In this document: one piece after another, positions 1 through 6,065 of the stretch
Numbering within the stretch: the first letter of the stretch is position 1
How the letters are laid out: every line of letters starts with the position of its first letter
Origin: Bradyrhizobium sp.
Lineage (GTDB): Bacteria; Pseudomonadota; Alphaproteobacteria; Rhizobiales; Xanthobacteraceae
Assembly (NCBI GenBank): GCA_028290305.1
Contig: JAQGKC010000484.1
Span: 1-9,394, forward strand
Direction: 5' to 3'
DNA: 9,394 nt
The notes under the pieces: generated by a model
Databases searched by the model: none
The model's input: only the letters and a program-made list of their open reading frames with translations
Told to the model about the DNA's origin: nothing
Translations under genes and position numbers: made by a program

Positions 1-27
1 GGTTTGGTAATAGGTTTTGCATCATGA
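1..27 (+). CDS. C-terminal end of an upstream gene, probably the DppB-like permease (partial)
   Basis: Frame 1 is open from the window edge and reads GLVIGFAS before a TGA at 25-27. That TGA overlaps the ATG of the next gene at 24 as ATGA, the same stop/start overlap used at three other junctions of this operon. Peptide ABC importers of this class normally have a DppB-like permease gene directly before dppC, so that is the natural candidate. The eight visible residues are hydrophobic but are not a diagnostic DppB ending. The identity is therefore inferred only from position and coupling. Confidence 0.45.
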   Translation, partial: GLVIGFAS

Positions 28-911
28 GCACGATGACCGACACTGCCCTGCAGGCCGCGCCCTTGAGCAAGGCGCGCGGCTACTGGGCAACCGTGGGCCG
101 GCGCATCGTGCGCGACAAGGTCAGCATGGTCTGCGCCCTGATCCTGATCGCGATCTTCGTTTCGGCGCTGTGCGCGCCGTGGCTGCACCTCGCCGATCCC
201 TACCAAGGTTCGATGATCCGCCGGCTTCGCTTCATCGGCACGCAAAACTATCCGCTCGGCACCGACGAACTCGGCCGCGACATGCTGGCGCGGCTAATCT
301 ATGGCGGGCGGCTGTCGCTGGTGGTCGGCATCCTGCCGGTGATCCTCGCCTTTATCTTCGGCACTTCGCTCGGCCTGGTCGCAGGTTACGTCGGCGGCAA
401 GATCAACACCGCGATCATGCGCACCGTCGACGTGTTCTACGCATTTCCGTCGGTACTGCTGGCGATCGCGATTTCAGGCGCGCTGGGCGCGGGCATCGTC
501 AACTCCATCGTTTCGCTGACGGTGGTATTCGTGCCGCAGATTACCCGTGTGGCCGAAAGCGTCACTACCGGCGTGCGCAACATGGATTTCGTCGAGGCGG
601 CGCGGGCGTCCGGGGCTGGCCCCTTCACCATCATGCGCGTGCACATGCTTGGTAACGTGTTGGGGCCGATTTTCGTCTACGCCACCGGTCTGATCTCGGT
701 GTCGATGATTCTGGCGGCGGGCCTGTCATTCCTTGGCCTCGGCACCAAACCGCCGGAGCCGGAATGGGGCTTGATGCTCAATACGCTGCGCACCGCGATC
801 TACGTCAATCCGTGGGTGGCCGCCTTGCCCGGCGTCATGATCTTCGCGGTGTCAATCTGCTTCAACCTGCTCAGCGACGGCATGCGCAGCGCCATGGATA
901 TCCGGAATTGA
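24..911 (+). CDS. DppC/OppC-like ABC transporter permease
   Basis: Inner-membrane permease of a peptide/nickel-type ABC importer, expected to pair with a DppB-like partner to form the translocation channel. The 295-residue length is normal for DppC. The N-terminal part fits an OppC_N domain with a first membrane helix at about 33-52. It is followed by the conserved [20 protein letters not shown] stretch (76-95), which is typical of DppC. Further hydrophobic segments lie near 98-120, 132-152, 158-176, 214-236 and 265-283. The EAA loop that docks the ATPases is at about 191-218 ([10 protein letters not shown] start). The ATG at 24 overlaps the upstream stop; a second ATG at 33 is possible but the coupled start is preferred. 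The next gene begins 4 bases after its stop. The substrate cannot be predicted from the permease alone. Confidence 0.93.
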   Translation: MSTMTDTALQAAPLSKARGYWATVGRRIVRDKVSMVCALILIAIFVSALCAPWLHLADPYQGSMIRRLRFIGTQNYPLGTDELGRDMLARLIYGGRLSLVVGILPVILAFIFGTSLGLVAGYVGGKINTAIMRTVDVFYAFPSVLLAIAISGALGAGIVNSIVSLTVVFVPQITRVAESVTTGVRNMDFVEAARASGAGPFTIMRVHMLGNVLGPIFVYATGLISVSMILAAGLSFLGLGTKPPEPEWGLMLNTLRTAIYVNPWVAALPGVMIFAVSICFNLLSDGMRSAMDIRN

Positions 912-915
912 TGCC

Positions 916-1998
916 ATGAACCAAATCAGACAATCGGCCGACATGCCCTCGATCGATATGCTGGAGCCGGTCGAGGATCGCGGCGGCGCGGCGCAGCCGC
1001 TGCTGCAGGTCAATGGATTGACCAAGCATTTCCCGGTACGCGGCGACCTGTTCAGTGCGCGCAAGACGGTGCGCGCCGTCGATGATGTCTCGTTTTCTAT
1101 CGCCAAGGGTGAGACGGTCGGAATCGTCGGCGAATCCGGCTGCGGCAAGTCGACCACCGCGCGGCTGCTGATGCACCTGATGAAGCGCGATGCCGGTGAT
1201 ATCATCTATGACGGCATGTCGGTCGGGCGCGCTTTGTCGCTCCGCGAGCTTCGCCGCGGCATGCAGATGGTGTTCCAGGACAGCTATGCCTCGCTCAATC
1301 CGCGCCTGACCATCGAACAATCGATCGCCTTCGGCCCGAAGGTCCACGGCATGGCGGATGCGGCCTCGCGCGCAGTCGCGCGCGAGCTGCTCGGCAAGGT
1401 GGGCTTGCGGCCGGAAAACTTCGCCAACCGTTATCCGCACGAGATTTCCGGCGGGCAGCGCCAACGCGTCAACATCGCCCGCGCACTGGCCTTGTCGCCG
1501 CGTCTGGTGATCCTGGACGAAGCGGTGTCGGCGCTGGACAAGTCGGTCGAGGCGCAGGTGCTCAACCTGCTGGTCGACCTCAAGCGCGAGTTCGGGCTGA
1601 CCTATCTCTTCATCAGCCACGATCTCAATGTGGTGCGCTACATTTCAGACCGCGTCCTCGTGATGTATCTCGGCGAAGTGGTCGAGCTTGGTCCGGTGGA
1701 TCTTGTGTGGGATGCGCCGGCGCATCCTTATACGCGGGCGCTGTTGGCGGCGATGCCGTCTTCCGATCCAGATAACCGGACGCAGACGCCGCCGATCTCG
1801 GGTGATCCGCCCAATCCGATCGATCCGCCCTCGGGTTGCAGGTTTCACACCCGTTGTCCGTTCGCGGAGCCGCTCTGCGCAAATGCCACACCAAAACTCA
1901 CCGCGATCGATAGAATGGGTCATCAGGCGGCGTGCTACATGGCGATTCCCGGATCAGGCCATAGCCTCGCGCCATCAAAAGGAGCAGACGCCGTATGA
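916..1998 (+). CDS. DppF/OppF-like ABC transporter ATP-binding protein
   Basis: Cytoplasmic ATPase that drives the peptide-type importer, 360 residues. Visible motifs are Walker [10 protein letters not shown] (72-80), Q-loop Gln121 in [15 protein letters not shown] signature ISGGQRQR (177-184), Walker B with catalytic Glu202 in [12 protein letters not shown], and H-loop His235. The SYASLNPR stretch after the Q-loop and the C-terminal oligopeptide (HPY) extension place it in the OppF/DppF group. The extension has cysteines at 308, 314, 321 and 340 (C-x5-C-x6-C-x18-C). In some DppD/DppF-type proteins such a cluster may hold an iron-sulfur centre; that is inference here. A GGAA sequence precedes the ATG at 916. 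Its TGA overlaps the start of the small AtzG-like gene. The partner D-type ATPase is not adjacent but lies two genes downstream, after the amidase. Confidence 0.94.
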   Translation: MNQIRQSADMPSIDMLEPVEDRGGAAQPLLQVNGLTKHFPVRGDLFSARKTVRAVDDVSFSIAKGETVGIVGESGCGKSTTARLLMHLMKRDAGDIIYDGMSVGRALSLRELRRGMQMVFQDSYASLNPRLTIEQSIAFGPKVHGMADAASRAVARELLGKVGLRPENFANRYPHEISGGQRQRVNIARALALSPRLVILDEAVSALDKSVEAQVLNLLVDLKREFGLTYLFISHDLNVVRYISDRVLVMYLGEVVELGPVDLVWDAPAHPYTRALLAAMPSSDPDNRTQTPPISGDPPNPIDPPSGCRFHTRCPFAEPLCANATPKLTAIDRMGHQAACYMAIPGSGHSLAPSKGADAV

Positions 1999-2204
1999 CG
2001 AGACCCAACCCTAAGGAGATCAAGGCGGTAGCTGACGTCGCGGGCGTGCCCGTGAGTGCCGACGTTGCATCGCGTATCGCCAATTCCATTGGCCCGGCCT
2101 TCGAAGGTTTTGCGCCGGTCTCCGGCACGCTGCCGTTCGATCTGGAGCCCGCGACATTTGTCGTTGTACAAACCGCCAAGGTTACCGAAAAGGCCGCGAA
2201 ATGA
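1995..2204 (+). CDS. Small AtzG-like (DUF4089-type) amidase partner protein
   Basis: A 69-residue protein linked by ATGA overlaps to the gene before (stop 1996-1998) and the amidase after (start 2201). An AAGGAG ribosome binding site at 1979-1984 lies 10 bases before the ATG. The sequence fits the AtzG/DUF4089 pattern: a short helix followed by GVPV (17-20), an ADVASRIANSIG helix (22-33) and a closing LPFDLEPATF motif (46-55) resembling the family's FPL..E.EPA.VF. AtzG is the GatC-like small subunit that binds and stabilises the amidase AtzE in cyanuric acid degradation. From sequence and position, this protein probably plays the same part for the neighbouring amidase. The assignment rests on motif memory plus the invariable pairing with an amidase. 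The last ten residues (lysine/alanine-rich) are outside the motif. Confidence 0.72.
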   Translation: MTRPNPKEIKAVADVAGVPVSADVASRIANSIGPAFEGFAPVSGTLPFDLEPATFVVVQTAKVTEKAAK

Positions 2205-3610
2205 GCACTGAACCGGCCTTGATGTCGCTGACGTCGGTCGCAAAGGCGATCGCCGAGAAGCGTTTTTCGTCGCGCGAAGCGACGCAATCCTGCCTCGATG
2301 GGATTGCGCGGTGGCAACCCCGTCTCAATGCGTTCATGACGATCGAAGCCGAAGCGGCACTGGCGGCGGCCGATGCCGCCGACGCGGCACTAGCAAAGGG
2401 CGCTGGTCGCGGCGTGCTGCACGGCGTGCCACTGGCGCACAAGGACATGTATTACGACGCCGGCAAGGTGGTCACCTGCGGCTCCAAGATCCGGCGCGAT
2501 TTCGTTGCCACGACGACGTCGACCGCCTTGCAGCGCCTGAAGGATGCCGGCACGATTCGGCTGGGCTCGCTGCAGATGGCGGAGTTCGCCTACGGACCAA
2601 CCGGCCACAACACGCACTTTGGGCCGGTGCATAATCCGTGGGCTGTCGATCACATCACCGGCGGCTCGTCCTCGGGATCGGGCGCCGCGGTCGCGGCGCG
2701 TCTGACTTTCGCGGCGTTGGGCTCGGACACCGGCGGCTCGATCCGGATGCCCGCGCATTTCTGCGGCGTGACCGGATTGAAGACGACGGTAGGGCGGGTC
2801 AGCCGCGCCGGTGCGATGCCGCTGTCGCAATCGCTCGACACCGTCGGACCGTTGGCGCGTACCGCGGAAGACTGTGCATTGCTGCTGGGCCTGATGGCGG
2901 GTGCCGATCCTCATGATCCAACCACGATCGCCGGGCCGTTGCCGGATTACATGGCGGCGACGAAGGGCTCGCTCAAAGGGTTGCGCATCGGCGTACCGAC
3001 CGCGTTCTATGTCGACGATCTCGATTCTGAAGTGGCGCGGATCCTCGACGAGACGATTGCTGTCTTCAAGCGCGAGGGGGCCGACATCGTTCGGGTCGAA
3101 TTGCCCGACCAGCGACAGTTCTCTTCGGCGAGCCAGTTGGTTCTCGCGGTCGAAGCGGCTGCGTTTCACAAGCGATGGATGATCGAGCGGCCGCAGGACT
3201 ACGGTCCGCAAGTTCTGATGCGGTTGCAGAACGGGCTTGCGATCCCGGCTATCTCCTATCTCGAAGCGATGCGCTGGCGCGGGCCGGCGTTGGCCGCGCA
3301 CAACGCGGCCGTGGCCGGCGTTGATGCCGTGGTCGCGCCGGTTTCGCCGGTTGCAGCTCCCACGATTGTCGAGAGCGATGTCGGCAACAGTCCGGATGCC
3401 GAAGCGGTGATCCAGCGGCTCACGCGATTCACGAGGCCGGTCAATTATCTCGGGCTGCCGTCACTTGCGATTCCCAGTGGTTTCACCCGTAGCGGTCTTC
3501 CGGTCGGGATGCAGATGATCGGCCGTTCCTTCGATGAAGCCATGCTATTGCGGATCGGCGCCGCGTTCCAGCGCGCGACCGATTTCCACGACAGGGTACC
3601 GCCAGCATGA
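2201..3610 (+). CDS. Amidase-signature family amidohydrolase (AtzE/GatA-like)
   Basis: A 469-residue amidase that hydrolyses a carbon-nitrogen amide bond, probably in the cytoplasm as there is no signal peptide. The amidase-signature catalytic triad is intact: Lys81 in PLAHKDMYY, cis-Ser156 in the GGSSSGSGAA motif (154-163) and nucleophile Ser180 in SDTGGSIRMP. The 24-residue spacing between the two serines is that of the family. The ending, with GLPSLAIPSGF and GLPVGMQMIG, is also standard. GatA, AtzE, allophanate hydrolase and many substrate-unknown amidases share this fold. The small AtzG-like gene immediately upstream argues for an AtzE-type heterodimer rather than a true tRNA amidotransferase, since no gatB lies nearby. 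ATGA overlaps on both sides, with an ABC ATPase gene downstream, suggest it acts on what the importer brings in. AAAAGG at 2188-2193 supports the start at 2201. Confidence 0.92.
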   Translation: MSTEPALMSLTSVAKAIAEKRFSSREATQSCLDGIARWQPRLNAFMTIEAEAALAAADAADAALAKGAGRGVLHGVPLAHKDMYYDAGKVVTCGSKIRRDFVATTTSTALQRLKDAGTIRLGSLQMAEFAYGPTGHNTHFGPVHNPWAVDHITGGSSSGSGAAVAARLTFAALGSDTGGSIRMPAHFCGVTGLKTTVGRVSRAGAMPLSQSLDTVGPLARTAEDCALLLGLMAGADPHDPTTIAGPLPDYMAATKGSLKGLRIGVPTAFYVDDLDSEVARILDETIAVFKREGADIVRVELPDQRQFSSASQLVLAVEAAAFHKRWMIERPQDYGPQVLMRLQNGLAIPAISYLEAMRWRGPALAAHNAAVAGVDAVVAPVSPVAAPTIVESDVGNSPDAEAVIQRLTRFTRPVNYLGLPSLAIPSGFTRSGLPVGMQMIGRSFDEAMLLRIGAAFQRATDFHDRVPPA

Positions 3611-4593
3611 CCCGTCTCGTCGAGATAAACGGCCTCAACATTCGCTTCACCGGCGAGCGCACCGTTCATGCGGTGAACGACCTCAGCCTTTCACTCGGCG
3701 ACGGGGAGGTCCTCGGCCTGCTCGGGGAGTCCGGTTCAGGCAAGAGCGTCACATTGCGCGCGCTGATGCGGCTATTGCCAAGCAAGCGGACGCAGATCTC
3801 CGGGACCGTCCAGGTTCTGGGGTGCGACGTGCTGGCGCTCGACGATGAAGAACTGTCGGCGTTTCGCGGCCAGACCGTCTCGATGATCTTCCAGGAACCG
3901 GCGTTGGCGCTCGATCCGGTTTACACCATCGGCCGGCAGATCGCTGAAACCGTGATGCGCCATGAAGGCAAAAGCCACAGCGACGCGATGGCGCGCGCGC
4001 TGGAAATGCTGGAAGTGGTGCGCATTCCCTCGGCCAAGCGCCGGCTCGATGCCTATCCGCACGAGATGTCAGGCGGCATGCGGCAGCGCGCGATGATCGC
4101 ACTAGCGTTGGCCTGCAAGCCGAAAATCCTTCTGGCGGATGAGCCGACCACGGCGCTGGACGCCACCGTTCAAATCCAGATTCTGCTCCTGCTGCGCGAA
4201 CTGCAGCGCGAATTCGGCATGTCCGTGATCTTCGTGACCCACGATATCGGCGTTGCGATTGAAATCTGCGACCGTGTCGCGGTGATGTATGCCGGCCAGA
4301 TCGTCGAGCAGGGTACGCTGAGCCAGATCGTGCGTTCGCCGATACATCCCTATGCGCGGGGTTTGCTGGCTTCTACTGTGCACGGTGCCAAGCGGGGGCA
4401 GCGATTGGAAACCATTCCAGGGATGCCGCCGTCGCTCGACAAGGCGCCGAGCAACTGTTCCTTCGCGCCCCGCTGCGGTTTTGCGCAGCCGCGCTGCGTC
4501 GAGCATCTGCCGCCCAACGTGCAGGTAGGGCCGGACAGGATCGCAAGATGCATCCTTGCCGAACGCGCCGAGGCCGTTATTGCCGCGACGTAA
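3607..4593 (+). CDS. DppD/OppD-like ABC transporter ATP-binding protein
   Basis: Second ATPase of the peptide-type importer, 328 residues, expected to dimerise with the F-type ATPase encoded two genes upstream. Motifs are Walker A GESGSGKS (40-47), Q-loop Gln96 in [12 protein letters not shown], signature MSGGMRQR (154-161), Walker [13 protein letters not shown] with Glu179, and H-loop His212. The [10 protein letters not shown] and MSGGMRQR forms are typical of the OppD/DppD branch. The C-terminal HPY region carries cysteines at 284, 290, 297 and 315 (C-x5-C-x6-C-x17-C), matching the set in the partner ATPase. The ATG overlaps the amidase stop, with AGGG at 3593-3596 as a likely ribosome binding site. 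It is the last gene of the operon; the next gene is convergent and ends 21 bases away. I see no strong hairpin terminator in that gap. Confidence 0.94.
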   Translation: MTRLVEINGLNIRFTGERTVHAVNDLSLSLGDGEVLGLLGESGSGKSVTLRALMRLLPSKRTQISGTVQVLGCDVLALDDEELSAFRGQTVSMIFQEPALALDPVYTIGRQIAETVMRHEGKSHSDAMARALEMLEVVRIPSAKRRLDAYPHEMSGGMRQRAMIALALACKPKILLADEPTTALDATVQIQILLLLRELQREFGMSVIFVTHDIGVAIEICDRVAVMYAGQIVEQGTLSQIVRSPIHPYARGLLASTVHGAKRGQRLETIPGMPPSLDKAPSNCSFAPRCGFAQPRCVEHLPPNVQVGPDRIARCILAERAEAVIAAT

Positions 4594-4614
4594 CAGGCGC
4601 TCAAGGCAAATGCT

Positions 4615-4992
4615 TCAGGCGCCGAGGCCCGGATCAGCCCAGCGTTCCACTTCGGAAGCCCCGACAACTTTCTTGGGCTGATGCGGATTAAGCGTGCCTG
4701 CGCTGGCCGACCAACCCTTCGCCAGAATCTGCATGGCGAACAACTTCGCGTCTACTTCTGATTTGAACGTCCGGGTTGATCGGATCACGCCCGTTGCGCT
4801 GTCGTCCGTCTTCACTGTTTTGTCCGGCCCAAAGGCCACATACCAAATATCGGGTTGTGTCATTCCTGCATAACGCCGATAGCGGGTGAAAGTTTCGTCC
4901 CTCATCGGAAACGGTTTCGGCATATACCCGCAAAGCGGTAGCGCCATGGACCGAATGGAAATTCCGCAGATTGGAATCGTCACACCAGTCAA
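4615..4992 (-). CDS. Small conserved hypothetical protein (start uncertain)
   Basis: The open frame gives 125 residues, convergent with the importer operon. The carboxy half looks like a real protein family: IWYVAFGP (49-56), a variable acidic turn, then RTFKSEVDAKLFAMQILAKG (74-93) and AGTLNPHQPKKVV (98-110), ending in a short WADPG tail. I recall short Rhizobiales proteins with the same layout (a W-[FY]-V strand, an EA..FA helix, then AGT[IL]NPH.PK), all of unknown function. Those usually begin just before the first strand, which would put the start at the ATG ending at 4863 (82 residues), where AGGA directly abuts the ATG. Other in-frame ATGs end at 4905, 4923 and 4947; none has a good ribosome binding site, so the first 43 residues are doubtful. 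There is no signal peptide or membrane segment in the conserved part. The function is unknown. Confidence 0.6.
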   Translation of the reverse strand: MTGVTIPICGISIRSMALPLCGYMPKPFPMRDETFTRYRRYAGMTQPDIWYVAFGPDKTVKTDDSATGVIRSTRTFKSEVDAKLFAMQILAKGWSASAGTLNPHQPKKVVGASEVERWADPGLGA

Positions 4993-5052
4993 TTACAGAT
5001 AGGTTCGAACGCAGCGCGCAGACATGGCGCGTGCAAACAGGGGGAAGTTCTT

Positions 5053-5322
5053 ATGCGAATGTCCAATGAAAGCCTTCTCGTTATTTTATTCGTCGGCCTG
5101 GTTGCGGGCTGGCTGGCGGGAAAGATCGTGCGGGGCTCCGGCTTCGGGATCATCGGCGATATTCTCGTGGGTGTCGCCGGTGCGTTTGTCGCGAGTTGGC
5201 TGTTCCCGAAGCTTGGCATTCAACTCGGCGCCGGTCTCGTGCGCGAGATCCTCAATTCTGCAATCGGTGCCATCGTGCTCTTGCTGATCGTGCGGCTGCT
5301 TCGAGGCGGTGGCCGCTTCTAA
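5053..5322 (+). CDS. GlsB/YeaQ/YmgE-type small membrane protein (transglycosylase-associated family)
   Basis: An 89-residue integral membrane protein with three hydrophobic helices at about 7-24, 31-52 and 64-84. The glycine-rich pattern GLVAGWLAGKIVRGSGFGI, then GDILVGVAGAFVASWLF, is the signature of the GlsB/YeaQ/YmgE family, also labelled transglycosylase-associated. The length is normal (80-90 residues). Members are often stress-induced, but the biochemical role is not established and the transglycosylase label is historical. GGGGGAAG at 5039-5046 sits 6 bases before the ATG at 5053, which decides this start over the ATG at 5059. The gene stands alone: upstream is a divergent hypothetical, downstream a convergent DUF1236 gene. 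A basic tail (RLLRGGGRF) follows the last helix. Confidence 0.9.
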   Translation: MRMSNESLLVILFVGLVAGWLAGKIVRGSGFGIIGDILVGVAGAFVASWLFPKLGIQLGAGLVREILNSAIGAIVLLLIVRLLRGGGRF

Positions 5323-5381
5323 CGCCGCGGCGGATCGCCCGGTCGGCCAAATGCTTTCGAAATTCGACCGTTGAAAACAAA

Positions 5382-5411
5382 ATGGGGGCCGTCGCGAAGG
5401 ACGGCCCCCAT
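5382..5411 (-). terminator. Intrinsic terminator, best for the minus-strand DUF1236 gene
   Basis: ATGGGGGCCGTC at 5382-5393 and GACGGCCCCCAT at 5400-5411 form a perfect 12-bp GC-rich stem with a 6-base GCGAAG loop. Read on the minus strand, the stem is followed by ATTTTGTTTTC, a T-rich tail typical of a rho-independent terminator. It lies 27 bases past the stop of the DUF1236 gene. On the plus strand, where the stem would end the membrane-protein gene, only ATTAG follows. It may still work in both directions because the two genes converge on it. Confidence 0.82.
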
Positions 5412-5438
5412 TAGACGTTCATCAACGCCGCGCTCGCG

Positions 5439-5855
5439 TTACTCGACGATCTCGACAATGCGGTGGGTGCGGGGATCGACCAGGACGGTGCGGTTATTCA
5501 CAACCGTATAGCGATAGTCCCGAACGCCATATTCCGGCGGCATGTCGTAATAGGTGACGCCTTGTTCCGGCAGGACCGCGCCAACCCGGACATCCTCGCC
5601 ATATTGATAGGATGGGTGATGCCGCTCTACGACATAATTGTGAAAGCGGGGACGCTGATCGACGCCCAGAACCCCGGTGACTCCGCCTACCACGCCGCCA
5701 ACGACACCGCCGACGACGGCACCGACTGGACCGGCGGCTCGCTCGCCCTCCCTTGAGCCTCGCTCAATGCCGCCGGGAACCCCTTGGGCCTGCGCGATGG
5801 CAGGAAGGGCCACCGCGGCAGCAAGGACTGTAATTCCGATAAAGCGACGGATCAT
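5439..5855 (-). CDS. Exported DUF1236-domain protein
   Basis: A 138-residue protein with a clear Sec signal peptide: basic MIRR, hydrophobic core 5-20, and an AQA site giving predicted cleavage after residue 23. It should therefore be periplasmic or secreted. A glycine-zipper stretch (about 42-64) follows, containing three VVGG units. The DUF1236 domain spans about 72-138, with YQYGEDVRVGAVLPEQGVTYY at its core followed by YGVRDYRYTVVNNRTVLVDP, and is well preserved to the end. The family is common in Bradyrhizobium and relatives, often in several copies. Its function is unknown, though an envelope or surface role is likely given the export signal. AGGAG lies 6 bases before the ATG on the minus strand and firmly supports the start. 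It is divergent from the type I secretion operon and followed by its own terminator. Confidence 0.92.
   Translation of the reverse strand: MIRRFIGITVLAAAVALPAIAQAQGVPGGIERGSREGERAAGPVGAVVGGVVGGVVGGVTGVLGVDQRPRFHNYVVERHHPSYQYGEDVRVGAVLPEQGVTYYDMPPEYGVRDYRYTVVNNRTVLVDPRTHRIVEIVE
5682..5717 (-). repeat. Three degenerate 12-bp tandem units encoding VVGG
   Basis: Within the DUF1236 gene, residues 47-58 are three consecutive VVGG units, each a 12-base stretch differing mainly in third codon positions. The protein pattern is exact while the DNA has drifted. This fits an old duplication held by selection for glycine-zipper packing. Confidence 0.6.
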
Positions 5856-6062
5856 GATAACTCCTGATGGTGTCTGTTAAGGTGGCAATACAAGCGATCT
5901 GGAGCGGATTAGTTCCGGCCGATGATCAGGTGAATGGCGCAAACCGTGCGGCGGGCGGCGCGGTTTTCCGGAACCATTTAGGTTAATGTAACGACTTAAA
6001 TGGACGGTGGCCGGAAACATCGGTAAGACTGGGTTCCCGCACCCCTATTCAAGAGATCATGA
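5856..6062. other. Divergent intergenic spacer with two imperfect dyads
   Basis: This 207-base spacer separates the start of the DUF1236 gene (minus) from the type I secretion operon (plus) and must hold the promoters of both. Two inverted repeats are visible. AAACCGTGC (5941-5949) pairs with GCGCGGTTT (5958-5966) with one mismatch. CCATTTAGGT (5974-5983) pairs with ACTTAAATGG (5994-6003) with one mismatch. Between them is the 8-base palindrome TTCCGGAA (5966-5973). I see no convincing -35/-10 pair for either direction and no reading frame worth calling. Confidence 0.5.
5974..6003. promoter_or_regulatory. Candidate operator-like inverted repeat upstream of the type I secretion operon
   Basis: CCATTTAGGT and ACTTAAATGG form a 10-base inverted repeat with one G-T mismatch and a 10-base spacer. 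The dyad spacing (about 20 bases centre to centre) would suit a dimeric regulator. It is AT-rich against a GC-rich background and lies about 60 bases before the operon start. No regulator gene is adjacent, so this is only a candidate. Confidence 0.25.
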
Positions 6063-6065
6063 TTG

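Noticed and set aside
871..1620. Minus-strand open frame of 249 codons opposite the F-type ATPase gene
   Set aside because: Antisense shadow of a gene with intact Walker A, signature and Walker B motifs; the composition is not protein-like.
2390..3301. Minus-strand open frame of 303 codons opposite the amidase gene
   Set aside because: Arg-rich low-quality composition and no recognisable domain; the plus strand carries a complete amidase with its catalytic triad.
2201..3610. Reading the amidase as GatA of the tRNA amidotransferase
   Set aside because: There is no gatB or genuine gatC nearby, the small partner fits AtzG better, and the operon is a transporter operon; GatA normally sits with gatC/gatB.
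4957..4981. EcfG-type general-stress promoter for the GlsB/YeaQ-like gene (GGAAA, 16 bases, CGTC)
   Set aside because: It resembles the GGAAC-N16/17-CGTT consensus but has two mismatches at key positions; not strong enough to call, though the 70-base distance to the start would fit.
5970..5995. EcfG-type promoter before the secretion operon (GGAAC, 17 bases, CGAC)
   Set aside because: The -35-like box is exact but the -10-like box mismatches CGTT at two positions, and it overlaps a dyad that explains the bases equally well.
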